Positions 1-5,610 of a DNA stretch of 10,370 nt are shown piece after piece (position 1 is the stretch's first letter; the number at the start of each line of letters is the position of its first letter). The notes beneath the pieces are model-generated. The model was given only the letters and a program-made list of their open reading frames with translations. It did not search any database and had not been told where the DNA came from. The stretch comes from CAYYJM01 sp964471755 (GTDB lineage: Bacteria; Planctomycetota; Planctomycetia; Gemmatales; Gemmataceae): NCBI GenBank assembly GCA_964471755.1, contig CAYYJM010000228.1, positions 1 to 10,370 on the forward strand. Reading direction: 5' to 3'. The position numbers and the translations under genes are program-made.

Positions 1-325
1 CGAGGTTTGAGTTGGCCAGCAGTACGCGCGGCGCGTCGGGATGCGTCGAGAAGACGCCGACCGGCTTGCCGGACTGGACGAGCAGCGTCTGGTCGTCTTC
101 GAGGCGGCGCAGCACCTCGACGATTCGGTCGAAGCACTCCCAGTTCCGCGCCGCCCGGCCAATGCCGCCGTAGACAACGAGTTCGGCCGGCCGCTCGGCC
201 ACGTCCGGATCGAGGTTGTTCATGAGCATGCGCAGGGCCGCCTCGGTGAGCCAGCTCTTGCACGAGAGGGCCGTGCCACGCGGGGCCCGGATGATCCGCG
301 ATGGATCGTTGCGAGTGAAGGACAT
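1..325 (-). CDS. hutU: Urocanate hydratase (urocanase), N-terminal part, cut by left edge
   Basis: Converts urocanate to 4-imidazolone-5-propionate, the second step of histidine degradation, in the cytoplasm with tightly bound NAD. Only the first 108 residues are in the window; the reading frame is open at position 1. Diagnostic stretches are YGGIGRAARNW (residues 52-62), QSGKPVGVF (84-92) and LLANSNL at the edge, all typical of the urocanase N-terminal and NAD-contact regions. The start is ATG at 325-323 (MSFTRNDPSR...), with an AGAGGG ribosome-binding site at 332-337 that overlaps the hutG stop codon. The gap to hutG is 10 bp, so it is the third gene of the hutI-hutG-hutU unit. Nothing seen here looks damaged. 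The identity follows from family motifs; the remaining roughly 80% of the protein cannot be judged. Confidence 0.93.
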   Translation of the reverse strand, partial: MSFTRNDPSRIIRAPRGTALSCKSWLTEAALRMLMNNLDPDVAERPAELVVYGGIGRAARNWECFDRIVEVLRRLEDDQTLLVQSGKPVGVFSTHPDAPRVLLANSNL

Positions 326-335
326 GACGAACCCT

Positions 336-1256
336 CTACTGCTCCCAGATGGCTGCCGTCCAGTACGCGAGGCGGGCGGCGACGCGGGCTCCGTGACTGT
401 CGTGATCGTACGTCGGGTTCAGTTCAACGAGGTCCACCGCCGCCACCTTGCCCGACACGAGAACCTGGCGGAGGAGCGTTTCCACCGCTTCGAGCGGAAC
501 GCCTCGCGCGGCCGGCGCGCTGACCGCCGGCATCACCGAAGCAGGCAGCACGTCGAAGTCCATGCTCAGATGAATCCGCTCGACGCGGCCGGGAAACAGG
601 TCGATGATGCGGTCCACCGGGGCGGCTTGCTTCGTGAAGAACGCGTCATCGGGAATGACGCCCGCACCAAGCTCCGCCATCCGCCGGAACAGCGCGGCCG
701 TGTTCGACGGAGCCGCCGCGCCGATGCAGAGGTAATGGAAAGGCCGAGCGTTCGACTGACACCACCGCGCGATCTGGTAGAACGGTGTGCCGGAATTGCC
801 CGGCTCGTCGGCTCGCAGGTCGAGGTGCGCGTCGATGTTGATGACGCCCACGGCCTCGCCCGGCCGCGCCGTGGTAATGCCCTGGAACGTGCCCCATGCC
901 GTCTCGTGGCCGCCACCGAGGATCAGGGGACGGTGGCCTGACCGGATCGCGCCTGCCACCACTTCCGCCAGGCGTGCCTGCGCCCCCTCCATGTCGCCAT
1001 CGTCGCAGCGCACGTCGCCAGCGTCGTAGACCGGGTGCTGCTGGTGCCAGGCGAGGTTGGCCAGGGCCGCGCGGATCGCTCGCGGACCAGCCTTCGCCCC
1101 GACCCGGCCGCCGTTGCGCCGCACGCCCTCGTCACAGGCGAAGCCGATCAGGGCGAGACCAGGTGGACAGCCCGGTGTCAACGACTGGACCTTCTGGTGC
1201 CAGCGGAGTGCCAGCGGCCCATCGACCGTGTCGATCCGGCCGGTCCATACGCTCAT
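336..1256 (-). CDS. hutG: Formimidoylglutamase (ureohydrolase/arginase fold)
   Basis: Hydrolyses N-formimino-L-glutamate to L-glutamate and formamide, the last step of the hut pathway. The 306-residue product has the metal-site motifs of the Mn-dependent arginase/agmatinase superfamily: GGGHE (114-118, His117), NIDAHLDLR (140-148, Asp142, His144, Asp146) and SMDFDVLP (231-238, Asp233, Asp235). The following SAPAARGVPL stretch is typical of HutG rather than arginase. The start is taken as ATG 1256, whose ATGA overlaps the hutI stop, implying translational coupling. An in-frame GTG at 1271 is an alternative: a GGGGGAAG run at 1274-1281 sits close upstream of it but about 20 nt from the ATG. The open frame continues far upstream into hutI, but that stretch is out-of-frame hutI DNA. 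Family assignment is secure; HutG is favoured by the neighbours hutI and hutU. Confidence 0.93.
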   Translation of the reverse strand: MSVWTGRIDTVDGPLALRWHQKVQSLTPGCPPGLALIGFACDEGVRRNGGRVGAKAGPRAIRAALANLAWHQQHPVYDAGDVRCDDGDMEGAQARLAEVVAGAIRSGHRPLILGGGHETAWGTFQGITTARPGEAVGVINIDAHLDLRADEPGNSGTPFYQIARWCQSNARPFHYLCIGAAAPSNTAALFRRMAELGAGVIPDDAFFTKQAAPVDRIIDLFPGRVERIHLSMDFDVLPASVMPAVSAPAARGVPLEAVETLLRQVLVSGKVAAVDLVELNPTYDHDSHGARVAARLAYWTAAIWEQ

Positions 1257-2485
1257 GTCGAGATCGGACACGACTTCCCCCGGATGACGCGGTCGATGAG
1301 CGGATTGACACCGAGTTGGCAGACGATCTCGGCCGGATGGGCCACGTCCCAGACCAGAAAGTCGGCCTGCTTGCCGACGGCGAGCGTGCCCAGTCGAGCG
1401 CCCCGGCCGAGGGCCTTCGCCGCCGCGCGCGTCACGCCGGCGAGAGCCTCCTCGGGCGACAGACCGAACAGGACACAGGCCAGGTTCATCGCCAGCCGCA
1501 AGGACGCGAACGGGCTCGTACCGGGGTTCAGATCGGTCGCCACGGCCAGCGGCACGCCTGCGGCCCGGAGCGACGCCACCGGCGGCATCTGCTTCTCGCG
1601 GAGGAAGTAGTACGCCCCCGGAAGCAGGACGGCGACTGTGCCGGCCGTCGCGAGCGTCTTCACGCCAGCGTCGTCGAGATACTCCAGGTGATCGGCCGAC
1701 CAGCCGTGATGGCGAGCGATCAACTCCGCGCCGCGACTGTTCGTCAGCTGCTCGACGTGCCCCTTGATCGCCAGGCCGTGTCGGGTCGCTGTGGCGAAGA
1801 TCCGCTCGCACTGCGGGACCGAGAAGGCGATCGACTCGCAGAAGACGTCCACGGCCTCGGCCAGTTTCTCCCGCGCGACGGCCGGGATGATCTCTTCGCA
1901 GACGAGCGACACGTAATCGTCACCGCGACCGTGAAACTCCGGAGGCACGACGTGAGCGGCCAGGAGCGTCGGCGACAACTCGACGCCGATCTCGGCCGTG
2001 ATCCGGCGAGCGACGCGGAGCATCTTCAGTTCATCGGCGAGGGTCAGGCCGTAGCCGGACTTGATCTCGATGCAGGTGACACCTTCCTGACAGAGCGCTC
2101 GAAGACGGGGCAGAGCGATGCTCGCCAGGTCGTCCTCGGAGGCGGCTCGGGTCGCCCGGACGGCCGAAGGGATGCCGCCGCCCTGCCGGGCGATCTCGGT
2201 GTAGGGCACCCCGGCCAGACGCATCTCCCACTCCGCCGCACGCGAACCGGCCCAGACGAGATGCGTGTGACAGTCGATGAATCCCGGCGTGATCCATCGG
2301 CCGGCACAGTTCGTGACCGGGCCGCGAAACGAGCGAACCGCTCCGTCGTCTGGAGCCAGGATTGCCGCGATCGCTCCGCCACGTGTGGCGATGGTCCAGC
2401 CGTCGCGCAGGCCGTAAGGGGCCTCGACTGTCGGGTCGAAGGTCGCCAGTCGAGCGTTGATCCAGAGCGCGTCGAACGTGTCCAT
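1253..2485 (-). CDS. hutI: Imidazolonepropionase
   Basis: Hydrolyses 4-imidazolone-5-propionate to N-formimino-L-glutamate, the third step of histidine degradation, in the cytoplasm. The 410-residue length is normal for the family. It is an amidohydrolase-superfamily TIM-barrel enzyme: DCHTHLVWAGSRAAEWEMRL (71-90) carries metal ligands His73 and His75, followed by ARQGGGIPSAVRATR (99-113), EIKSGYGL (140-147), AAHVVPPEFHGR (176-187), GHVEQLTNSRGAELIARHHG (242-261, ligand His243) and ATDLNPGTSP (316-325, ligand Asp318). These four ligands match the single-metal site known for HutI. The start MDTFDALWIN at 2485 has a GGAG about 7 nt upstream. It is the first gene of the unit; its TGA overlaps the hutG ATG. 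All key residues are present, so it is predicted functional. Confidence 0.96.
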   Translation of the reverse strand: MDTFDALWINARLATFDPTVEAPYGLRDGWTIATRGGAIAAILAPDDGAVRSFRGPVTNCAGRWITPGFIDCHTHLVWAGSRAAEWEMRLAGVPYTEIARQGGGIPSAVRATRAASEDDLASIALPRLRALCQEGVTCIEIKSGYGLTLADELKMLRVARRITAEIGVELSPTLLAAHVVPPEFHGRGDDYVSLVCEEIIPAVAREKLAEAVDVFCESIAFSVPQCERIFATATRHGLAIKGHVEQLTNSRGAELIARHHGWSADHLEYLDDAGVKTLATAGTVAVLLPGAYYFLREKQMPPVASLRAAGVPLAVATDLNPGTSPFASLRLAMNLACVLFGLSPEEALAGVTRAAAKALGRGARLGTLAVGKQADFLVWDVAHPAEIVCQLGVNPLIDRVIRGKSCPIST

Positions 2486-2492
2486 TCCGCGT

Positions 2493-2531
2493 CTCCGTCG
2501 GGCGGTCTGGTGTCAGTGTACCCCGACGGAG
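2493..2531 (-). promoter_or_regulatory. Inverted repeat upstream of hutI (candidate operator or leader hairpin)
   Basis: Two perfect 10-base arms, CTCCGTCGGG (2493-2502) and CCCGACGGAG (2522-2531), are separated by 19 bases, 7 bp upstream of the hutI start codon. On the minus strand a -10-like TACACT (2515-2520) falls between the arms; no convincing -35 was found at the right spacing. The repeat could bind a dimeric hut regulator or fold in the mRNA leader. No hut regulator gene is visible in the window. The symmetry is seen directly; its role is inferred. Confidence 0.4.
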
Positions 2532-2599
2532 TGGGAAGAGAAGATGCCCGGAGTGCCTCCCGTCGTGGCGGCCAAAATGGAGTAGGGCGGCTACTCTAA

Positions 2600-2760
2600 C
2601 TGAGAGGCTGCACGGAAAGCCCCTCGGCCCGGTACTCCGGGGAGAGGGGTTGGGGTGAGGGGTCTTCGTTTTCGCTGGTTTCGTAGGCATTCCCCCTCAC
2701 CCCAACCCTCTCCCCCGGAGTACCGGGGGCGAGGGACCCGCTTTCCGTGTAATCTCTCAG
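2600..2760. repeat. 161-bp imperfect palindromic element
   Basis: The two halves are near-complete inverted copies. Both start (one inverted) with CTGAGAG, then CACGGAAAGC, then CCCTCG, then CGGTACTCCGGGG, then GGTTGGGGTGAGGG. They are joined by a central part of about 30 bases. The right half has a few extra bases and scattered mismatches. It lies exactly between the left IS end and the transposase tail, so it looks like an insertion into the IS. Pyrimidine-rich blocks of the CCCTCACCCCAACCCTCTCC type are, from general familiarity, frequent in intergenic DNA of large planctomycete genomes. In RNA it would form a very long hairpin. It may be a MITE or a REP-like unit. Confidence 0.75.
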
Positions 2761-2761
2761 T

Positions 2762-2896
2762 GTTCCCAAGTTCAGGACAAACCTCCACGCCGTCCACTGG
2801 GAGGCGGAGCGCAACGCACGCGTCAGTCGGGTCGTCTGGCGCTTCACCACGGCAGACGACCGGATCAAACTCGCCCACCTCTACCCACAATTTTAG
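2762..2896 (+). pseudogene. IS630-family transposase, C-terminal fragment
   Basis: This frame encodes about 44 residues ending at TAG 2894-2896, with no start codon. It begins VPKFRTNLHAVHWEAERNAR and ends with WRFTTADDRIKLAHLYPQF. The WRFTTADxRIKLxxLYP ending is characteristic of IS630-family (Tc1/mariner-like DDE) transposases and lies beyond the catalytic domain. Homology starts almost exactly where the nested palindrome ends at 2760, and the same frame has a TAA at 2750-2752 inside the palindrome. The DDE catalytic core is absent, so no active protein can be made. Recognition is from the family signature and was not checked by a search. Confidence 0.7.
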
Positions 2897-2953
2897 CAGA
2901 GCCGCCCTGCTACATTCACCACCTGAGGGAGGTACGCTTCCGCGTCGAGGGAG

Positions 2954-2982
2954 TTGACCCGTCGGAAGTGGAGTGGGAGAAT
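2954..2982 (+). promoter_or_regulatory. Candidate sigma70-type promoter for the 3028 gene
   Basis: TTGACC (2954-2959, five of six consensus bases) is followed after 17 bases by GAGAAT (2977-2982, four of six). The predicted start near 2990 leaves a leader of about 38 nt. It lies immediately downstream of the IS remnant and is the best pair in this intergenic region. Confidence 0.35.
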
Positions 2983-3027
2983 AGGTCCAGGTTCGGTCCG
3001 TGATCCCTTCCGAGAAGGACACTCCCC

Positions 3028-3537
3028 ATGCGGCTCGCGTCCCTGTTCCTCGCTGGCGTCCTGGTGGCGTTGCCATCGGCGGTCGCCCTGGAAGCGAAAC
3101 CATTCCGACTCGTTGGCATCCCCGGTCGGGAACACGGCTACGACAACCTCAAGACCCGGGTGATCGGCTCGCAGAAAGAACTCGACGCCCTGATCCAGGC
3201 CGTCGAGAAGCAAGCGGGCTGGAACGACCGGGCCGCCTTCCTCAAGGGCCTGGCCGCCGCCCGGCTCAACTTCGACAGCGAAGCCCTGGTCCTCATCCGT
3301 CAGACGGAGGGGTCCGGCTCGAACAAGGTCAGTCTGGCTCCCGAGATCAAGGGAGACCGGCTCCTCGCCACGATCCAGCGGCAGGTGGCTCCGATCGGTA
3401 CGGATGACATCGCCAACTACTGTTTCGCCGTGGCCGTCGAGCGCGGCCAGGTCAAGCAGGTCGAGGTCTGGGTCGAGCGTCAGGGCGGCCCGAAACCGGA
3501 GAAACCACGCGACGTGTTGGCCATCGCCGGCAAGTGA
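3028..3537 (+). CDS. Small secreted protein of unknown function
   Basis: I do not recognise this 169-residue protein. Residues 1-20 form a Sec signal peptide (MRL, a hydrophobic ASLFLAGVLVALP core, then SAVA as a likely cleavage site), so the product is expected outside the cytoplasm. The mature part has GSQKELDALIQAVEKQAGWN (48-67), LNFDSEALVLIRQTEGSGSN (80-99) and a strand-rich YCFAVAVERGQVKQVEVWVE (131-150). This order recalls small beta-rich folds such as PrcB_C-like domains, but only loosely. There is no lipobox; the single cysteine is Cys132. The start is well supported by AAGGA (3015-3019), 8 nt before the ATG. The stop is 22 bp before the next gene, so the two are probably co-transcribed. 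The function is unknown. Confidence 0.8.
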   Translation: MRLASLFLAGVLVALPSAVALEAKPFRLVGIPGREHGYDNLKTRVIGSQKELDALIQAVEKQAGWNDRAAFLKGLAAARLNFDSEALVLIRQTEGSGSNKVSLAPEIKGDRLLATIQRQVAPIGTDDIANYCFAVAVERGQVKQVEVWVERQGGPKPEKPRDVLAIAGK

Positions 3538-3559
3538 ATGCTGCGACCAGGGATCTGTC

Positions 3560-3985
3560 ATGCGTGCCACCGTGGTCGGCGTCGTCCTGTTCGGCCTGGG
3601 TGTCCTTGTCGGCGTGTTCGCTCCGGCGCTCTGGGCTCCGCCCTGGCCGTCGGGCATCGACAGCCACTGGGAGGCGACCCTGTACCTGCCTGCACCGGTG
3701 ACAGGGGATTCGCACCTGAGCGATGACAACTGGAAGGCCGCCCTGGCCGAGTTCACCCAACCGTTCGGCGGCGCGACGCTCATCGGCCCCGTCGAGGGAC
3801 TCTGGCACGCCGCGGATGGCACCCTGCAGCGCGAGGCCGTCCGGCCAGTCGTCGTCAGCTTCCCGACCGAGAAACTGCCGGCCTTCCGCGCACGTCTGGA
3901 GATTCTTCGCGAACGCCTTCGCCAGGAGGCGATCTACGTCCGATACGAACGGCCGCTGGTCGAACTTTACGTCCGGCCGCGATGA
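3560..3985 (+). CDS. Membrane-anchored or exported protein, DUF3574-like
   Basis: A 141-residue protein with a hydrophobic N-terminus (residues 4-25, VVGVVLFGLGVLVGVFAPAL) that is an uncleaved anchor or signal peptide. The rest resembles the DUF3574 pattern: W-x-A-T-LYLP (37-44), an LSDDNWKAALAEFTQPFGGA stretch (53-72), GLWHAADGTLQREAVRPVVV (80-99), then a helix (103-123). DUF3574 proteins share the LYFG / VS..W..F....ITP.FP.G / GQW..ADG..xxE.SK order. The match is from memory and partial, so family membership is tentative and the biochemical role is unknown. AGGGA (3549-3553) sits 6 nt before the ATG. It follows the 3028 gene by 22 bp and converges on the zincin gene, with 29 bp between the stops. 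Confidence 0.75.
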   Translation: MRATVVGVVLFGLGVLVGVFAPALWAPPWPSGIDSHWEATLYLPAPVTGDSHLSDDNWKAALAEFTQPFGGATLIGPVEGLWHAADGTLQREAVRPVVVSFPTEKLPAFRARLEILRERLRQEAIYVRYERPLVELYVRPR

Positions 3986-4014
3986 GCGATCCGCTCTCTG
4001 GCGAGCCGGGAGCA

Positions 4015-4419
4015 TCAGTACACCGTCGTCCAGCGTTCCAGGTCGTCGTCGGTGTAGCCGAAGTGGTGGGCCAGTTCGTGGATGACCGTCTTGCGAATCT
4101 GCTTCTCCTGCTCCGCCAGGTCGGTGAACTCCTCCTCGTGCGGTCGCTTGAAGATGATCAGCCGGTGGAGCATCGACCCGGTATCGACGACGTCGCCCGC
4201 GTACGGCGTCGGCAGATCCATCGGATCGAACAGACCCAGGAGCGTCTCGCCGGCGGCGATCTCCTCGTCGCTCAGGCCGGCCCGGCGCAGCGTCGCCTCG
4301 TCCGGTTCCTCCTCGACATCGACGACGACGTTGTCGAGATACGGCTCGAACTCCGGCGGCAGCGTCTCCATGACCTCGGCGACGATGCGACAGAATCGTT
4401 TCATGCTCATGCGGCTCAT
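4015..4419 (-). CDS. Small zincin-like metallopeptidase (minimal MMP-like family, PF06262 type)
   Basis: A 134-residue cytoplasmic protein with a HELAHHFG zinc site (residues 114-121; His114 and His118 as ligands, Glu115 as the base), followed by GYTDDDLERW, where an Asp at 124-126 could supply the third ligand. An acidic segment, VVVDVEEEPDEATLR (31-45), and LLGLFDPMDLPTPYAGDVVD (60-79) precede it. The short length with the zinc site at the extreme C-terminus fits the small 'zincin_1' family, whose substrates are poorly known. The start is taken as ATG 4419 because a promoter places transcription at that base and no Shine-Dalgarno is present; ATGs at 4410 and 4404 are possible. A TTG at 4455 lies in the -35 box and is unlikely. 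It is divergent from moxR. Confidence 0.85.
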   Translation of the reverse strand: MSRMSMKRFCRIVAEVMETLPPEFEPYLDNVVVDVEEEPDEATLRRAGLSDEEIAAGETLLGLFDPMDLPTPYAGDVVDTGSMLHRLIIFKRPHEEEFTDLAEQEKQIRKTVIHELAHHFGYTDDDLERWTTVY

Positions 4420-4425
4420 GACGCG

Positions 4426-4455
4426 ATTGTCGCCGGTCGGCCGGGTGGTTGTCAA
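4426..4455 (-). promoter_or_regulatory. Promoter for the zincin gene, apparently leaderless
   Basis: On the minus strand a perfect TTGACA (4455-4450) is followed after 18 bases by GACAAT (4431-4426, four of six). Seven bases past the -10 is position 4419, the A of the proposed ATG. This would give a leaderless mRNA and agrees with the lack of a ribosome-binding site. Confidence 0.5.
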
Positions 4456-4477
4456 TCACGCGCCGATCGTCGAAAAT
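4449..4477 (+). promoter_or_regulatory. Promoter for moxR, overlapping the divergent promoter
   Basis: TTGTCA (4449-4454, five of six) is followed after 17 bases by GAAAAT (4472-4477, four of six). The predicted start near 4484 gives a leader of about 30 nt. Its -35 box occupies the same bases as the -35 of the minus-strand promoter. Confidence 0.45.
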
Positions 4478-4514
4478 GGCAACGACGTGATCGGATCGAA
4501 CCAGCGAGGAATTC

Positions 4515-5513
4515 ATGAGCAGCGACGTATCCGCGCAGCGCGAACGCCTGGCCCCCCTGTACCGCGAACTGGACAAGGTCCTCGTCGGCCAGCGTGGCCT
4601 GATCGATCGGCTCGTCGTCGGCCTGCTCACGGGCGGACACATGCTCCTCGAAGGCGTGCCTGGCCTGGCCAAGACACTGACCGTCTCGACCCTGGCGCGG
4701 GCCCTGCGGCTGGCCTATCAGCGCATCCAGTTCACGCCGGAAGCCGATGAGCTGGCACGGAGCGGCTCGGACCTGCTCCCCGCCGACGTACTCGGCACCC
4801 AGATCTACAATCCACGCGAGAGCGTCTTCACCATTCGCAAGGGGCCGATCTTCGCCAACCTCGTCCTTGCCGATGAGATCAACCGCGCCCCTGCGAAGGT
4901 GCAATCGGCCCTGCTCCAGGCGATGGAGGAGAAGAAGGTCACCCTCGGCGAGACGACCTACACCCTGGAGGAGCCGTTCCTCGTCCTGGCGACGCAGAAT
5001 CCGCTCGAACAGGAGGGAACGTATCCGCTGCCCGAGGCGCAGCTCGATCGCTTCATGTTCAAGCTGCTCGTCAAGTATCCGAACAAGGACGAGGAACTGC
5101 GCATTCTCGATCGCATGGCCGGCGTCGAGCATCGGCCGACGGTCGAGCCGGTTCTCGGGCCGGCCGACCTCCTCGAACTGCGCGGCGTCATCGACGGTAT
5201 CCACCTCGACGACGCTCTGAAGCGCTACATCGTCGAGATCGTCTTCGCCACGCGTTTTCCGGCCGAGCATGGCCTGGACATCGGACCGTACCTGACGTTC
5301 GGCGGCAGCCCCCGGGCGACGATCTACCTCGCGCGTGCGGCACGCGGCCAGGCGTTCCTCGCGGGCCGTGGCTACGTCACGCCGGAAGACGTCAAGGCGG
5401 TCGGTCCCGACGTATTGCGGCACCGCCTCGGCCTGAGCTACGAGGCCGAGGCCGAGGAGATCGACGCCGACAAGTTGCTGCGGCGCATCTTCGACACGCT
5501 GCGTGTGCCGTGA
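4515..5513 (+). CDS. MoxR-family AAA+ ATPase
   Basis: A 332-residue cytoplasmic AAA+ ATPase thought to act as a chaperone for maturation or insertion of partner proteins, often VWA-domain ones. Landmarks: Walker A GVPGLAKT (47-54, Lys53), Walker B LVLADEIN (116-123, Asp120, Glu121), sensor 1 in LATQNP (158-163, Asn162), arginine-finger segment EAQLDRF (174-180, Arg179), sensor 2 GGSPRA (263-268, Arg267). Normally FTP runs straight into DLLPADV.GTQIYNP; here ten residues, EADELARSGS (76-85), sit between FTP and DLLPAD, without breaking the frame. GAGGA (4506-4510) precedes the ATG by 4 nt. MoxR genes usually head an operon with DUF58, transglutaminase or VWA genes; none follows here, only a separately promoted Met-rich gene. 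All catalytic residues are present. Confidence 0.95.
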   Translation: MSSDVSAQRERLAPLYRELDKVLVGQRGLIDRLVVGLLTGGHMLLEGVPGLAKTLTVSTLARALRLAYQRIQFTPEADELARSGSDLLPADVLGTQIYNPRESVFTIRKGPIFANLVLADEINRAPAKVQSALLQAMEEKKVTLGETTYTLEEPFLVLATQNPLEQEGTYPLPEAQLDRFMFKLLVKYPNKDEELRILDRMAGVEHRPTVEPVLGPADLLELRGVIDGIHLDDALKRYIVEIVFATRFPAEHGLDIGPYLTFGGSPRATIYLARAARGQAFLAGRGYVTPEDVKAVGPDVLRHRLGLSYEAEAEEIDADKLLRRIFDTLRVP

Positions 5514-5517
5514 CCCC

Positions 5518-5546
5518 TTGACAAACGTTATTGACCTGGAAACAAT
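5518..5546 (+). promoter_or_regulatory. Promoter for the Met-rich protein gene
   Basis: A perfect TTGACA (5518-5523) is followed after 17 bases by AACAAT (5541-5546, four of six), in an AT-rich stretch that stands out from the GC-rich surroundings. It starts 4 bp after the moxR stop. An AATAAT at 5544-5549 is a better -10 hexamer but would need a 20-base spacer. The expected leader is 55-60 nt. Confidence 0.5.
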
Positions 5547-5610
5547 AATAGGAATCGACCCCGTCAGTTTTTCCAATCACGGTTCGCCCGGTAACCATTC
5601 GGGAGAGTCC

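Larger units (their letters stand above)
2577..2915 (+). mobile_element. Decayed IS630-family element (MITE-like remnant)
   Basis: Two related ends face each other. The left end, about 2577-2601, contains GAGTAGGGCGGCTACTCTA. The reverse complement of the right end, about 2891-2915, contains TAGCAGGGCGGCTCTGCTA. They agree at roughly 19 of 25 positions by eye. Just inside the right end is the C-terminus of an IS630-type transposase; its stop codon lies within the terminal repeat. Most of the transposase is gone and a separate 161-bp palindrome fills the space. At about 340 bp it cannot move by itself. No clear target-site duplication was found, so the exact borders are uncertain. Confidence 0.55.

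Noticed and set aside
1257..1811. Upstream extension of the hutG frame
   Set aside because: The homologous protein starts at MSVWTG (ATG 1256) or at most GTG 1271; further upstream it is out-of-frame hutI sequence.
896..2599. Long plus-strand open frame (567 codons) opposite hutG and hutI
   Set aside because: Arg/Pro-rich translation with no domain; a GC-driven shadow of hutG and hutI, which carry full catalytic motifs on the other strand.
2591..3103. Minus-strand open frames across the intergenic repeats
   Set aside because: They read through the palindrome and the reverse of the IS630 tail, with no start context or recognisable protein.
2893..3822. Minus-strand open frame of about 309 codons opposite the two exported genes
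   Set aside because: The plus strand has two genes with signal peptides and good ribosome-binding sites; the antisense frame has no motif.
4420..4455. TTG start at 4455 for the zincin gene
   Set aside because: The TTG is part of a perfect -35 box and the added 12 residues lack family support.
4452..5576. Minus-strand open frame of 374 codons opposite moxR
   Set aside because: moxR on the plus strand is unmistakable; the other frame is a codon-bias artefact rich in Leu/Arg/Asp.
5503..5610. Upstream start for the Met-rich protein
   Set aside because: It would overlap the promoter and put 36 residues before a clear signal peptide that starts at ATG 5611.
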